A stretch of DNA of 64,000 nt from Capitella teleta (lineage: Eukaryota; Annelida; Polychaeta; Capitellidae): positions 583,658-647,657 of the forward strand of contig KB297234.1 in the NCBI GenBank assembly GCA_000328365.1, in the 5' to 3' direction. Positions within the stretch are counted from its first letter, which is position 1, and each line of letters begins with the position of its first letter. A program made the position numbers and the translations under genes. Positions 50,879-63,085 of the stretch are shown piece after piece. The notes beneath the pieces were generated by a model. The model was given only the letters and a program-made list of their open reading frames with translations. It was not told the DNA's origin and made no database searches.

Positions 50879-53800
50879 ATTACAACTGCGTGTCTCCGCT
50901 GTTTAACAGTAACAATGAGATGATATTTTGATTCAACTACCAGGGCAAGCCATACGATTCGGTGAGGTTCGGAACCCGCCTGGTGTTTCCGGAAAATCAC
51001 TGCTGTACACGGAACGCGTACACAGCTGCTGTGAACAGAGTCACTTGCCGCAAAGGAACTTCTAAGAAAATAATAAAGATTTCAGCACTGTTACATCATT
51101 CGTATTCAAATCCAATTTGTCTTTAATTGCCACATGGAGCCTCTTCTGTGGCACTCTCAACATGGCAGAGGGCAGAGAATGCTGATACAGCGACCTGAGC
51201 TGCAATTACCTCTGATGACGTTCAGGAGGAGCAGCTAGGGCTCCTTAATCCCACGGGCTAACACCCGGTCCTCCATTTTCCAATCCCCTTCTGATGGATT
51301 TAGTCATTTCGATGATTGCAATCCAATTTTTGGGCCTGGCAATACTCTCGATACTCAGCTGATGGTTGGAAGAAGCTGGGATTTTCCGGTGGATGAAGGA
51401 CAAATATAGTAGCTTCTACCAGTAGCTATAGTGCCCCATTGTGTAAGACTCAGTTGGCCGCTCCGGTGCTGTGGCGTCGTCTGCTCGTTAGACAATGAGT
51501 AGTGCCCCTATAGTCACCCCTTGAATTTTAGGAACGACCATCCCATACCTTAATGATAAGAGCGCGTCAAATATCAAAGGATGGTCCTTTTTCCAATCTC
51601 AACATTCTCTGAAGATAGCGAGGAACTAACTTTTGGATATGCGGCTTATGTCTTGGTAGCAAAATAGCGTAGTTAATAATGGATATTAATTTAGTTTTTG
51701 TGCTGTAATAATTATAAAATAAAAAGATATATATAAATAATAACTACTTGAATTGTAATGCGCGTATTTTCATTAGAGAATCGCTGAAACAAAATTATTG
51801 TTTTTTTTTTCAAGATTAATGCAAATGACAGTAATGGACTGAGCCAGTGATTATTAGTAGCATGTATTATTACTAACATGTAGTGCTATGCACTTGTGAT
51901 CGCCGGCGCAATTAATGAAATACCTCCTGGGCTGACAGTGTAACTTATTAATTACTTAATAATATAATAAGGAAAGAGTGCTACCAGATTTTTTGTGAGC
52001 ATCATTCAGACTCATTCTAGTACAATGGTAGTATTAAATTTAGCCCATGAAACCGTTTCAATTAATGTGAAACTTGGATATATGTGTGTGGATAGTTTGG
52101 CACATGTGATCGATTAGAACCCCTGAAAACTTTATAGGTGAAAATATTGAAAGAAATAACCTATGGTATCTCAGTTAATGTCATTCGGATCTTTAATTTA
52201 ATTTAACGTGTGCCTATGATAAAACGGTAAAATTATATATAACTTAACCGTGAGAGAATTTGCCTCGTGGATTTTGCCCGATTTTGAGTATGTCAATATG
52301 TATTGAACAAAAATTATAACATAAATATACTGCTCTTATTTCTGGTTCAACCTTTTCAGTGCTAAATTTATTGGCCTATTAAGTCATAATGCACTTTCAT
52401 CAATCGAGGCGACAAGGCGTTTTTGTTTCCATACTCTGTCAGCCAATGGGCATAAGTCGTAACCATGAAATGACACTTTGATTAACATTGGTTTGAGAAT
52501 CATTCACAAGTGTACTTTCTCATCAAGAACTCCTTTTTTACTAAAAGATACCTTTTTTCATCATTTGTGTTTATTGATATTCGGCTTAACGTAATTGAAA
52601 CTGTACTGTTCATGTACTAGTTTCTTGTTTGTTTGTTTTTTGTATTGTTTCCTTTTTCTCATTCATAATGAAATCAATTCGGCTGAATTATACGAATGTA
52701 TAATAATAAACACATATAAAAACATAAATAATTGGGCTCTGACACTTTCCACTTTTGGAGGAATTTTGTTTCATAAAATTTGATAATAATATTAATATCG
52801 ATTAATGTGGTAAAATTTTAAATTTTTTACTCACAGATAATATAATTATTGCCAATCTTGGTTCCGCGTGCACATAAAAGCGAAGTAATTCAGCAAGGTA
52901 GGTTAGTCACCCTCCCTTGAGAACTCCTATATACTATACATATTGAATATATTATCATAGCATATTATTGCATGCCAGCATTATAATTGTCAGCGGTTAT
53001 TATAAATGGCGTGAAGGATATAAAATTTCATTCACGTCATAGCTAAGCTGCTATAGAATCAGTTGCTATATTTTGTTTAAGTATCTTCGAGGACGAAAAT
53101 AAATATATAAAATAAAAGTCGCCATATTTTTAGAATATCCTATTTAGGTGCCACGACCATTGTTCATTTCGACAGTAATCCAAAAAACCTCGAGGGATAA
53201 CTAAATTGAAATCTGCGTATTGTCGTTGCGCAATATTACTCACCCACACCTGCACTTGCGAATGTGCCAATGGCCTGAAGTAAAAGAGGCATGGGCTCCT
53301 AGAGTTTCCTTGTAGTGGAAGACACCAACAATTGCTTTGCTTTTTAAAGAGAAAGGTAAAAACTACCACTTTTTTAAAGCTTAGATAGCATAAAAGTCTC
53401 CAATAACCACTCAACGGAAAAGCACCTTCTCATGTTTCTACGTATTGACTCAGTTTTGTGTAAATCTTGTAGGAGGAGTTATTCAAGGTTTTCTTAGACA
53501 TCAATGGGTCACAATGCATCGTCTCTGCAATTATTCTCTTTCCTTTCACGGGATGTGACTCGTCTGTCCATTCTGTGCTGCATTACTGTGTGTGCATTTC
53601 AGCAGTGCTGTGAACCTTAAATTGTCCTTCTTTGTGATGCCACAATAATAAGATTTTTGTGTGTACTCACATTGGTGCTGATTGTCTCTTACCCCATTAT
53701 GTACTTTTGTGTTTTGAATTTTGGTAACAATGGCTTACATTGGATCATATTGCGAGCGTTGACTTAGGTTATCGGACCCTTAATCATCTCTAGTGATATT

Positions 53801-56450
53801 ATAATTATGAGTAGCTCTCGCCCGAGAGTAGCTTCCCTCTGTTTTTATTAATAGATTTCAAGAGTTAGATGGAATGAAGTAATGGGTGAGCTATCAACAT
53901 TGTGTTTCATGTGAGGATGAATATTCAGTAGAACAGGATTATGGTTTATAATCCATATTATATATCCAACTGAATATATATCCTTACATATATGATATAA
54001 CAGTGGAGACTCCGAACTTTTGTTGTTTTAAAAATCTAGGCATATTCACCCCATAACGGACTGCTCATTGATAATCAGTCGTAATTAAAACATTTCATAT
54101 CATGCCGGAGGTGCTCCGGAGGTTGTTCCGGAGGCGGTTGCTCCTGAAGAATGTTTCCTCATTCCGGGCTGTGACCAATTGGCTTCCTTGCATGTGGTGG
54201 GCAATTGTTCAGAGACCCACTTAAGCGATATCGATGCCTTGTTTGTATATTTTGGTTGTTTAGGTCACTCATCAAAAACGGGCTATAAAAACTTCCAGCA
54301 TCATGATTTCGAGACTGCGTTCATCTTCGCTCAATCGTGGATTGTGCGACACAATGTTGGCATGATAAACGATAGTGAACAAAGAATGTGTGGTGTTCAT
54401 GTCAATGCATATTTGAAGTTATAATTTAGACTTTCTGTTTTCGCATTTATGTATCTTGTATGGAAATAATATTATGACCATTGTGCGTACTTGAATGCGC
54501 GGAACAATAATGAACACTTTCCTGTAATTTTGAGTTGAAAAACTGGACACTAAAAAATAGTAAAAATTGAATCCTCCTGACGAACTCTTCGACCAATCTG
54601 TGAATGAACCGACGCTGTGTTATAATTATAGAATGACACAATTTATGAAATCAGAAGAGATACTAATTATAAGAATAGTATATACCACAGAACATAGTAG
54701 TACACTGAATAAACAAGAAAATAAACACAAGGAGAAAAAATCTTATTATCTTTCTTAATCGAGGTAATAATCTAATGAAATTTGTGTTTTACTCTTAACA
54801 GGTTCCCGTGGCGTTCTTTCGTTTTGAAATTGACACCATGTGTCAATGTCAGTCATCAAGGGAGAGCAACAGAAAAGCTACTTTTTCACCAAAGGGGCAA
54901 CGTACCAAACAATGGTATGAACAATATCTAGCCATGCTTTGACCTTTCGTTATCTTGATTTTCGAGATAATGCATTCAAACGAGGCACAACGCGGAGAGA
55001 CAATTGAAATTTTAACGCGCATGTATGGACCGCCTTTGTGTCTCGCACTATTTTGGCGTTAATCCGTTGAAAATACCAGTGTTTAGTTCGAGGCCTGAGC
55101 GGGACAATGCGCTAGGACTTGAATATTTAGTATGAGTTTTATAGTCGTCAGGATGAGTCTGTCGACATCTTTCCAACCAAGCTATAGTTTCCTCAATAAT
55201 ATTGTCCAAATTGCATTTTTGTTGTACATCGGCATGTAAACCTGTGTCGACATTTACATTACACTACGGATTCATTGCGCTCAACTCACAGGCTCACAGT
55301 GCACCACCTCTTCCCTGGTCCAATCACAAAGCCTTCTTTTCACCAAAGACGCCTCAGATGGGCCCGTCAGCGAACGCAAATGATGGAGCTTCGTAATTTA
55401 TCGTATTTTCCAACAGAAGTCAGCCATGTTGCTCAAGAAGAAGTCTGCTTTAGCGCCGAGGAGCGCGAGTGTCGGGAAGAGACTCACACGCATTCGGAGG
55501 AAAGGGTGCAAAGCCTTTACTATATTGAGACTCTGACATACTCGTGTATATTAATTTTCATTTCATTTTAATCGATCGAGATAAATGAAACTTATAAACA
55601 TATACGCTCTCGAATAACAAGAAAGTCAGTACGGATCTTTAGAACAAATAAATTGATGTCGGTACCCTGACTAGCATACCATTTCGACCGCTGTGTTTCT
55701 TGTATTGTTCAGTTAATAATTATTAGACCCCAATCTAATGTTTTGCTAGCAATCTAATATACATTTCTGGCAAAAGTCTGCATTGTCGACTGAGCGCAAA
55801 GACGCTGGTCATTCCGTGTGTAGTAGTTCGTATGCTAAGAGCTATGCTGTGTCTACTTGATAATTTGATTAAAGAACAGAATATCCCAAAACTTTGGGAT
55901 GATCCTGCATGGTCCGTCAAACAGCTTTGGCATTGAGTCTAGCGTGTATGTGATGAACCAAACTAACTCTTCATCGGTGTTACATTCTAAACCTCTAATG
56001 AGGCCGCAGTGTATTTGCTGTTGAAATCTGAGAGCTTTATTGCCTGATCGTATCGTCGACATACTTATAGGTGTACCTCATTTGAAAACTTCATTATAAT
56101 TATAAGTATGGTTCAAGAGTGCACTACTGGTGGGTGTCTCATTGCATCACCTTTCCCGTGAGATGACAAACCTTAATTAAAATTATTTTTCGGTCTGATG
56201 TTCAATTGCGTATAACATGTAATACTATCCATTGTGTGTGTCTCATCCGAGACAGAATTGGTTGAACCTGCCTTTCTACTCTATATATATATTCAAGAGG
56301 CAAGACGCTTGGACCACAATGTCAATGGTCTGAAGGTCAGCAAAACGTAGGTGATAATGAAATGAAGATAAGGCCATAAAGAAGAAATACGGCACGAATC
56401 GCCTCTGCTCACAAAACCCACACATAATATTAATAACACGAATGCTCACA
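50879..56450. other. Intergenic, no gene recognised
   Basis: About 5.6 kb. A GC-rich patch at 54100-54160 holds three imperfect CTCCGGAGG units followed by an 81-codon frame (54179-54424) without a recognised motif. Frames at 55202-55571 (plus) and 55735-56062 (minus) likewise show no family resemblance. Confidence 0.45.
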
Positions 56451-56453
56451 ATT

Positions 56454-56459
56454 TTTATT
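56454..56459 (-). terminator. Candidate polyadenylation signal of the secreted-protein gene
   Basis: TTTATT on the plus strand (AATAAA on minus) about 430 bases beyond the stop codon at 56889. No closer canonical signal was noticed. Confidence 0.4.
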
Positions 56460-56888
56460 TCTCTTTTTTCCTTTTTTTTTTAATTTGCACCTTTGACACT
56501 TTGGATAAAATACAATACAATCAACAGACCAATCAATGAGCCAACATCATCCTATCCTAACACAAAGCTCTGGTAAACGAAATAATTATATTTAATAACA
56601 ATTCTCAACTAAGAGGGGAAAAAATACTTCAGAACGAATACGACCATGACCCATATAACGATTAAAGTTAATGTAACAATGCACATCAGATACACCTTCA
56701 AACAAAATCACTAATAGGTAATCCATCATTCAAACAGTAAGTAACACGCGTATATAGCAACCACAGTATGCAGTATACCACATGGCCCAGTAACGGACCA
56801 CACGACCATAATTACAATACTTCAGTGTCACTCTATTGTAGAAGATTATAAGCATGTAGAAGATAAAGGAACAAGTTTGGACATCATG

Positions 56889-59800
56889 CTAGCGATAAGG
56901 AGCAAGTCCTACCCCAGCGTCAGAATTATCGTCAGTGAAATTCAAAGAAACCGTGTAGCCTGGAAAGATGGGGACGTGTTCAACGCATGCTCCGCTTGAT
57001 TTAACCTGAAAGTTGAGATAAGATACGGTAAATCTAAAAATTAAGAAATAAGATAAGATAAAGATCGATAAGAGAAGAGAAGATAAGATATGATAAGATC
57101 AGATATGACAAGATAAGGTAAGGTAAGACAAAGGGAAGATCCATTGTGGTTAGGTGCATGCATTAAACTGAAAAAAAAAAAAACCAAATTGTTAGGTTGA
57201 CTTCTTCATTGCGCGAAGATCAGGAATAGCAGTATTGCTGAGAGGTTTTTCCAGATTGCAATAAACATTGTCAAAAGTGTAGCAATTCTCGAATTTTGTT
57301 GCGTGATACATATAACATGATAAACCACTTATTAATTTTAATCGTCTGTACAATATATGGTGCCTTGTCAATTCTGGTAAGAATTTGGAGACATAGTAAA
57401 TATTGATTAGCAGGTATAAATTTCTTTAATTTTTAAAATTGTATAATTAAATTACCTAAATTTGTCATTCCATTTATCTTTATTAACATTCTTTGTGTAC
57501 AATAATATTCATGCCTGGCAGGTAATACACGCAGTATTTCAACTAATCCTACTGCAGGTGTTAATTATAATTGTTTGAAATTCACAAGCAAGTTTTAAAA
57601 TAATGCATTCTGCGGGTAGTTGCTGTGCCCCTTGTATGTCTATGCGTCCTCATGGCTTTAACCCATTGAATGCATATGCCCTCGAAAGCTCGGTTTTCAT
57701 GAAGTTCGTTGACCCACTTTTGGGAAGCATCTCTTTATATAAATAGATCATCCATATTTCTGTCTGACAAGCGTTCCAGATGAAACAATTACATCTCTGC
57801 CCCATCTTTATAAGCATGCATTTTTACGAATGGACCAGAAAACCGCCAAACAAATTGAAAACAGCAATTCCTGATAAACGGGACTCATTTTCAGCGTATT
57901 TCTCTAAGGAATAGGCACGGTGTTCAAGTAACATTTCTATCGTGAACGTGACATTTTCAATGGAGCAAACACAGAACAGCAATCATGCACTAATGACAGA
58001 ACCATGCGTACACAATAAATGCTACGCACAAAGGTATACTATGGCCGATCACTAAGTATATATATTAGGTTTAAGTCTTCTTTCATTGACATTGATTAGC
58101 ATCGATGTCTTTGCAAAAATTGATCCCTGGGAACTCCACCCATGTTCGTGCCTTAATTGGGGTTCTCGTGTATACGTTTGCAGAATCATTACAGCAAGAT
58201 AAACGATTCAGAGTTGTGAGGAGTTTAAAGCAAACTAGGAGACGGACTTATCCCAGATCCAGATCAGACTCAAACAACCATTATGAATAAGTTCTTAATC
58301 AAGTCACGTCTATAATTATTGACTTAATGTGCTATTTGTCAAAAGCTATACCCAGTGCGTGTGCTCTGTGTTAAATAAAGAAGACATTTTATATTTTAAT
58401 AAGTGCTCAAACTCTCTTTTCTGTATTGTTAATTTGGTAGCCGAACCACCAACGAATAATTGTATACGTGTGAATATATCTGGTTAGTTATATTGGTGCT
58501 GGGGCTTGTAGAAATCAAGACAGTTAGCACAATGGTATGCTCTCATCAAACAATATTAGATAGCTAACAGCATTAACAAGGCGCATTGCAGTGATATTGC
58601 ACACTTACCTTGTTATTATCATCGGAGATTTTGATATTCCAGTGTCCCGTAGCGTCGGCTTTTACGCCGCCAACCGACGCGAGAACAATACAACGTTTGA
58701 ACTCGCTCTTGGCCAGTGTTATTCCGAACGGACTTTCGATGTCATCAGGGTGCTCGGCCAGGTAGTTGTTCTCCGCGGAATACAGCGCTGTCACAGCATT
58801 CATAGTTGGCGAGTAGCCAACAAGGGAAACAATGGGCGCTTGTAGAAACTGTCCTGGCTGAACTTCAATGCGTACCAGCCTCTGTAGAGGAGACAAGGAA
58901 AGGTGCATTGGTTGAACCCGAGAGCTAATTGAGTATGGCTCCGAATGTGATAGACAGGATCATCAATTTGTGGAATTTGTGAAATTTGTGGAATGCCATT
59001 TTCTACCACTAAATGTACATTTTTTCCTTAAGTCAACATTAAGTTGTCCTTATAACATTCATGGACATTTAAAAAGGCATACGTAGTAAATGAAAGAATA
59101 ATTAAATTTTTCAATAGTCGTATTAGGACATACTGTAAGGTCTACTACATTAACGGTTAACAACTACCCTAAATAAGAACATCACCTGTGAAAATTCACA
59201 TTTTGGTCCTGCGAATAAGCTTCACCCGGGATCACCCCAAATATGAGACTGCCCCGCCCTCCATGTCTATCAAATGAGCAGCTTGTCTTTTTACTTGTTA
59301 AAGGTCATGATTTTGTTGCATGGATGTGACTCTATCCGACAAAGAGGGCAAATGTTCTGGTTTCAGTTCAAATCATAAGCCAACCATCCGCACTGATTGC
59401 AAAATTTTCCTTATGCAGCTTCAGCATAATTATTTTACGCAGTTGAAAAGCGTCATTCCATTGGTTTCCAAGCGATGCAAACATCAATCAAGTTTTTTTG
59501 TCTAATAGATGCATACCACAGACCTAATTTGGTGATCAAAGTCTTGGTGACCTTTGTCATTGTCTTTGAACTTCCATATCTGAGAACATAGCTATGAATA
59601 TTAGCTTGTATTATTATGTATACACACAGATTCGACATGCTCGTGAAAAGTGGTCCTTACGCATCGCCCTTTGCCATGACAACGATGCAATTGGTTCGCA
59701 ATATGCCATGGTACACAACCCTAACCGTTGAAGATAGGTTCAAGTTACCCAAAACACATGAAGACTATGAAATAGTAAGCCTATTATTCTATGCCCATCC

Positions 59801-62800
59801 CACGTCATCTTCTTGAGTATTATCGAATAGTATAATTATACGGAGCGGAGTAGTTTACACCTTGCTTACAGAACATCAAATGTGTGGGCATATGCATGTA
59901 GATGTAACCTGAGTCTTTGAGCATCTCTTGCTCGGATGCGGGCGGGAGCCATAACACCCGAGCAGCTCATTGGGAAGATCACCCCGAAGGACTCACGTGA
60001 ATCTTAGGCGGTAAGTGCGACAGCAACCTGCTTGCAATCTCGCACCCACTCATTATATACGAGGCATTCGTCTGCAAATCTTACATAACATTACAATACA
60101 CCTTCGCTAATGAAGGCACAGTCAAAGCTCGATATTACGAACTCAGACATATAGAACTTCCGGTTACAAATTAATAATCTTGGAATCCCCATCAGAGCCA
60201 CATCCTTCAACATTATAGGTTCATCGGTTAATACGAACCCCGGATTATGCAAAGTTCCGGTTATTTTGAACTAATTGGTTGGTTCCCTGCGTACCGAGCA
60301 AAAGGCATAACTTTAGCTCGAATTCCCAACATGCAAGTTTGATAGTATCCTCTCATTAATCCATTTTTTATTGCCAGTGAGTCGACCCAATTCTTGCCTA
60401 GCCTTGCTGGTCATTCTAACTGATCCCGCCCCTGAACGTCGTCTCTACTTATAGCTTTTGATATTATCGAATTAAAATAATTAATAACAATCATTATTTC
60501 TCTCAAAATGCATTTTAAAAGGCCCCGGCCGCTGACACATCTGTAATTACTGTATCAAATTGTATTCCTATTTTTATGCTTATAAGTTATTTTCGAATGA
60601 GAGAGTCACATGATAATTTCGAGGAGTTCTCATCGTTTGCTCGAATTAGAGACTGTAAAGAAACCAAACAAATATATAATGCTCAATCAAAGATTGTAGA
60701 CAATTTTAATTTGATGAACGAGACCAATTATTATCGAGTGCCCGCAAATACCAAACAGCATACGTGTAAAGTATATAATATACCCATGTCAGCGTGAATC
60801 AGGACGATAAATATGCTACTAATAACTATTATTGTAAAATATAAATCAAGACAAAGAAATGAGATCGACAGCGGAACAGGATGCAAATGCTGCATAGAGC
60901 GTTATATTCACTTCTCTTGTTAGATCATTAGTGTCGAGATCTCACCATGAAGTTCTTAAACTCAAACATTCAACGATGACAGTGTTCAATTACAATTTGC
61001 ATGAGCATCGTTTCGATGAGAGAAGATGAGCAAAAAGTATTTCCTTATGTGACTGCATGAAACATAACGTATGTATCAGAGTAATTCCATAGTTCTGGCA
61101 TATTATGACACTACTGTTGTAAACATGTACCAAAAGAATGAGTGTGACCCCTGGACGTTCGTAACAGTAGGAGCCTTGGCTGCAATTTTCCGTAAGAATC
61201 GTTGCATTAATAGTGTTTACACTGTCCAGTCTAGCAAGTCCAAAGTAAGTAGTGAAGAGCTTTTAGGTACAAATGCAATTGTTCTTAAGGCACAAGTTCT
61301 TTTGGTGCACTTAGCGGTCGATCTGCAAGCGCAAATTATCAGCCAATCAGAGGGTCGCTTTTTATAAGTGCGGATCAGTTCTCACGTGATTTTGACAGCT
61401 CCGTCGCAAAATGTGTCGCTGTGTAACTGATAATCGTGTTTCGTACCGGAATTTTGTTGACGCTGACACTTATTTTACATTATTTATGCCTACAGTTATC
61501 AATATAGCTCATTTCCTATAGGGCTGTGTGTGGATGAATGGTGGCTATATCTCATCATATTCAAATCTCAACATGACATTCACGGTTTTAATTAACTTTC
61601 TGCTGGGACCTCATTATTTTAAAGAAACGCTGCGCTTCAACCATGGCAGCATTAACGATATGTAAAGGGAAAATGCACTACACAATCCAAACTTTAGTCA
61701 GCAACTTCGGATAAAATCGAATTTTTTCAGTCTTCCTTGCAAGATTTAGCGTCTCCAATAACAGGACTTGGTTCAGAGAATTTGCTTTCGTATAAATCTC
61801 GTTATTGCAATCAGCGCCATAATTAAAATTTGACTCACCGGTGGATTGTGATGGGTGCTAAAGGGAAATGATAACTGGGGCCAATCATCCATTGAAGACG
61901 AGGAAGAATGTCTCCGTCCTGGCAAATGCGTAGGACGTCGATGGGACAACGATTTGGGAGGACGCCCGAATTGAGGGCGACCGTTACTGTGATGGTCTCC
62001 GGCCCGTAATGCATTGTTGTCAATTGTGTGTTCATATTTGCTACTTGTAGAGGACGACTGGTGATAGAAAGGATCACGGTTGGACCTCTCTATGAAGTTG
62101 TCTTCTCTGGGTTCATCCAAAATCATCGAGTACTTGACCAGATCATCGACATCATCGCGAACCAAGGGCGCTGTGGTCGAAGCCTTCAGTGCAGCGTCGA
62201 AGGTAAACTCGTTCAACGAGTTTTTTAGAGTCACCTGTTTATAAAACACAATCATGGGTTAATAACAACAAGGAAATGACTAATGAAATTATGCACGAAT
62301 GAAGGGAAACTTCTCAGTTTGTTTTCATCACAGACGACCTATATTTGATTGACACACGTGATACTTGTAGGGGTCGTTGACTGACAGCTCTGCGATCTCA
62401 TTAGGCCGCGCCAACATTTGGAAACCTCTCATTAGGAGTTGCCATCCATAACACGTAATTGTCAATCATTGGCTTGTGTGGAGCGTGCGTCGAATCAAGA
62501 TGGGATGCAATCGGTGAATCTGTCATAGCATCTCAGAGCAATCGCCGGCTGGACAACCGCCCCCGCATGCAAGTGAAGTCAATCACCTCACAGAAATCAA
62601 ATCATTTATCCTAAGCGACTGAAAGTTATTTGATTCCGAAAGGCAACCATATTTCGGTAATTCGCCTCGGGCAGAGGAAGGTGCTTCAATCGGCGTTAAA
62701 AGCTTTGATGCTACAAATCACTACATCCAGATTAATCATGAAGTGTTATCTTACCATTTGACCAGACGCCCCAAGACCTGAATTGACAGCCGTCGTGATC

Positions 62801-63063
62801 AGATCAAGTGAGACGCCGGCGTCATACAGGTTCCTCACCGTTTCCTCCAGGTCATTAAGACCAACGGAGGGTAGGCTCTCCTCTCTGATTGTGGATGGTG
62901 CTTCTGCGGCACTCGTGATCGCCTTCGATTCATGATGGGCAATGAGAGGGTCAAGCAGAGATATGATTCGGACGAGAGTGACCAGTGCTGGATGGGCGCT
63001 TCCTGGGCAGGTATAACAAACAACTAGCATAAAGATGAACAGGTATGCTTCAGTCAACATCAT
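56889..63063 (-). CDS. Secreted proprotein of unknown family, four exons (364 residues)
   Basis: Exons are 63063-62755, 62234-61839, 58881-58609 and 57005-56889 (103, 132, 91 and 38 codons). All introns lie between codons, with donors GTAAGA, GTGAGT and GTAAGT. Residues 1-23 form a signal peptide (hydrophobic YLFIFMLVV, likely cut after PGSA). Residues 24-235 are a hydrophilic, probably disordered region with paired basics at 202-203 and 210-211 that frame PTHLPG. Residues 236-364 look like a compact beta-rich domain (RLVRIEVQPGQFLQ, HWNIKISDDN, GYTVSLNFTDD). It holds the only two cysteines outside the signal peptide, 299 and 333, and an N-glycosylation site at 348. I do not recognise the family. 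A CTCTCCACAG acceptor just before the ATG points to a 5' non-coding exon. Secretion is well supported; function is unknown. Confidence 0.72.
57025..57130. repeat. GATAA-rich repetitive tract at an intron end
   Basis: Many irregular copies of GATAA and AGATAAGATA lie in the last 125 bases of intron 3 of the secreted-protein gene. On the sense strand this is TTATC-rich and so may serve as an extended pyrimidine tract. Confidence 0.8.
57131..58608. other. Intron 3 of the secreted-protein gene
   Basis: No repeat end or conserved exon was recognised. A 61-codon plus-strand frame at 58105-58290 has no support. Confidence 0.5.
59580..59720. repeat. Dispersed repeat family, copy 3 (left half only)
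   Basis: ATTCGACAT, GTGAAAAGTGGTCCTTACG and TTGCCATGACAAC occur in the same order and spacing as in copy 2 at 35285-35335. The right half (GCAGATTCCGG and beyond) is absent, so this copy is truncated. Confidence 0.5.
60118..60300. mobile_element. Fragment of a pogo/Tigger-like DNA transposon end
   Basis: Begins CAGTCAAAGCTCGATATTAC and carries repeated TACGAAC/TTCCGGTTA motifs and a GAACTAATTGGTTGGTTCCC stretch, the style of terminus typical of Tigger/pogo elements. No matching right end or clear TA duplication was found, so it is a solo or eroded end. It differs from the family at 15995-17145. Confidence 0.5.
62235..62754. other. Intron 1 of the secreted-protein gene
   Basis: A 520-base intron between the signal-peptide exon and the linker exon; nothing else was recognised. 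Confidence 0.6.
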
Positions 63064-63066
63064 GCT

Positions 63067-63085
63067 CTGTGGAGAGATGAAAAAC
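63067..63085 (-). other. Splice acceptor three bases before the secreted-protein ATG
   Basis: On the minus strand, GTTTTTCATCTCTCCACAG is followed by AGC and then the ATG at 63063. This favours the ATG at 63063 over the in-frame one at 63087 and implies an upstream 5' non-coding exon. Confidence 0.55.

Larger units (their letters stand above)
58882..61838. other. Intron 2 of the secreted-protein gene
   Basis: A nearly 3-kb intron that has collected two repeats, the dispersed family at 59580-59720 and a pogo-like end at 60118-60300. Otherwise nothing was recognised. Confidence 0.6.

Noticed and set aside
54107-54424. Possible gene starting with a CTCCGGAGG-rich segment and an 81-codon frame
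   Set aside because: No family resemblance, no clear splice sites, and the GC-rich start is explained by a short repeat.
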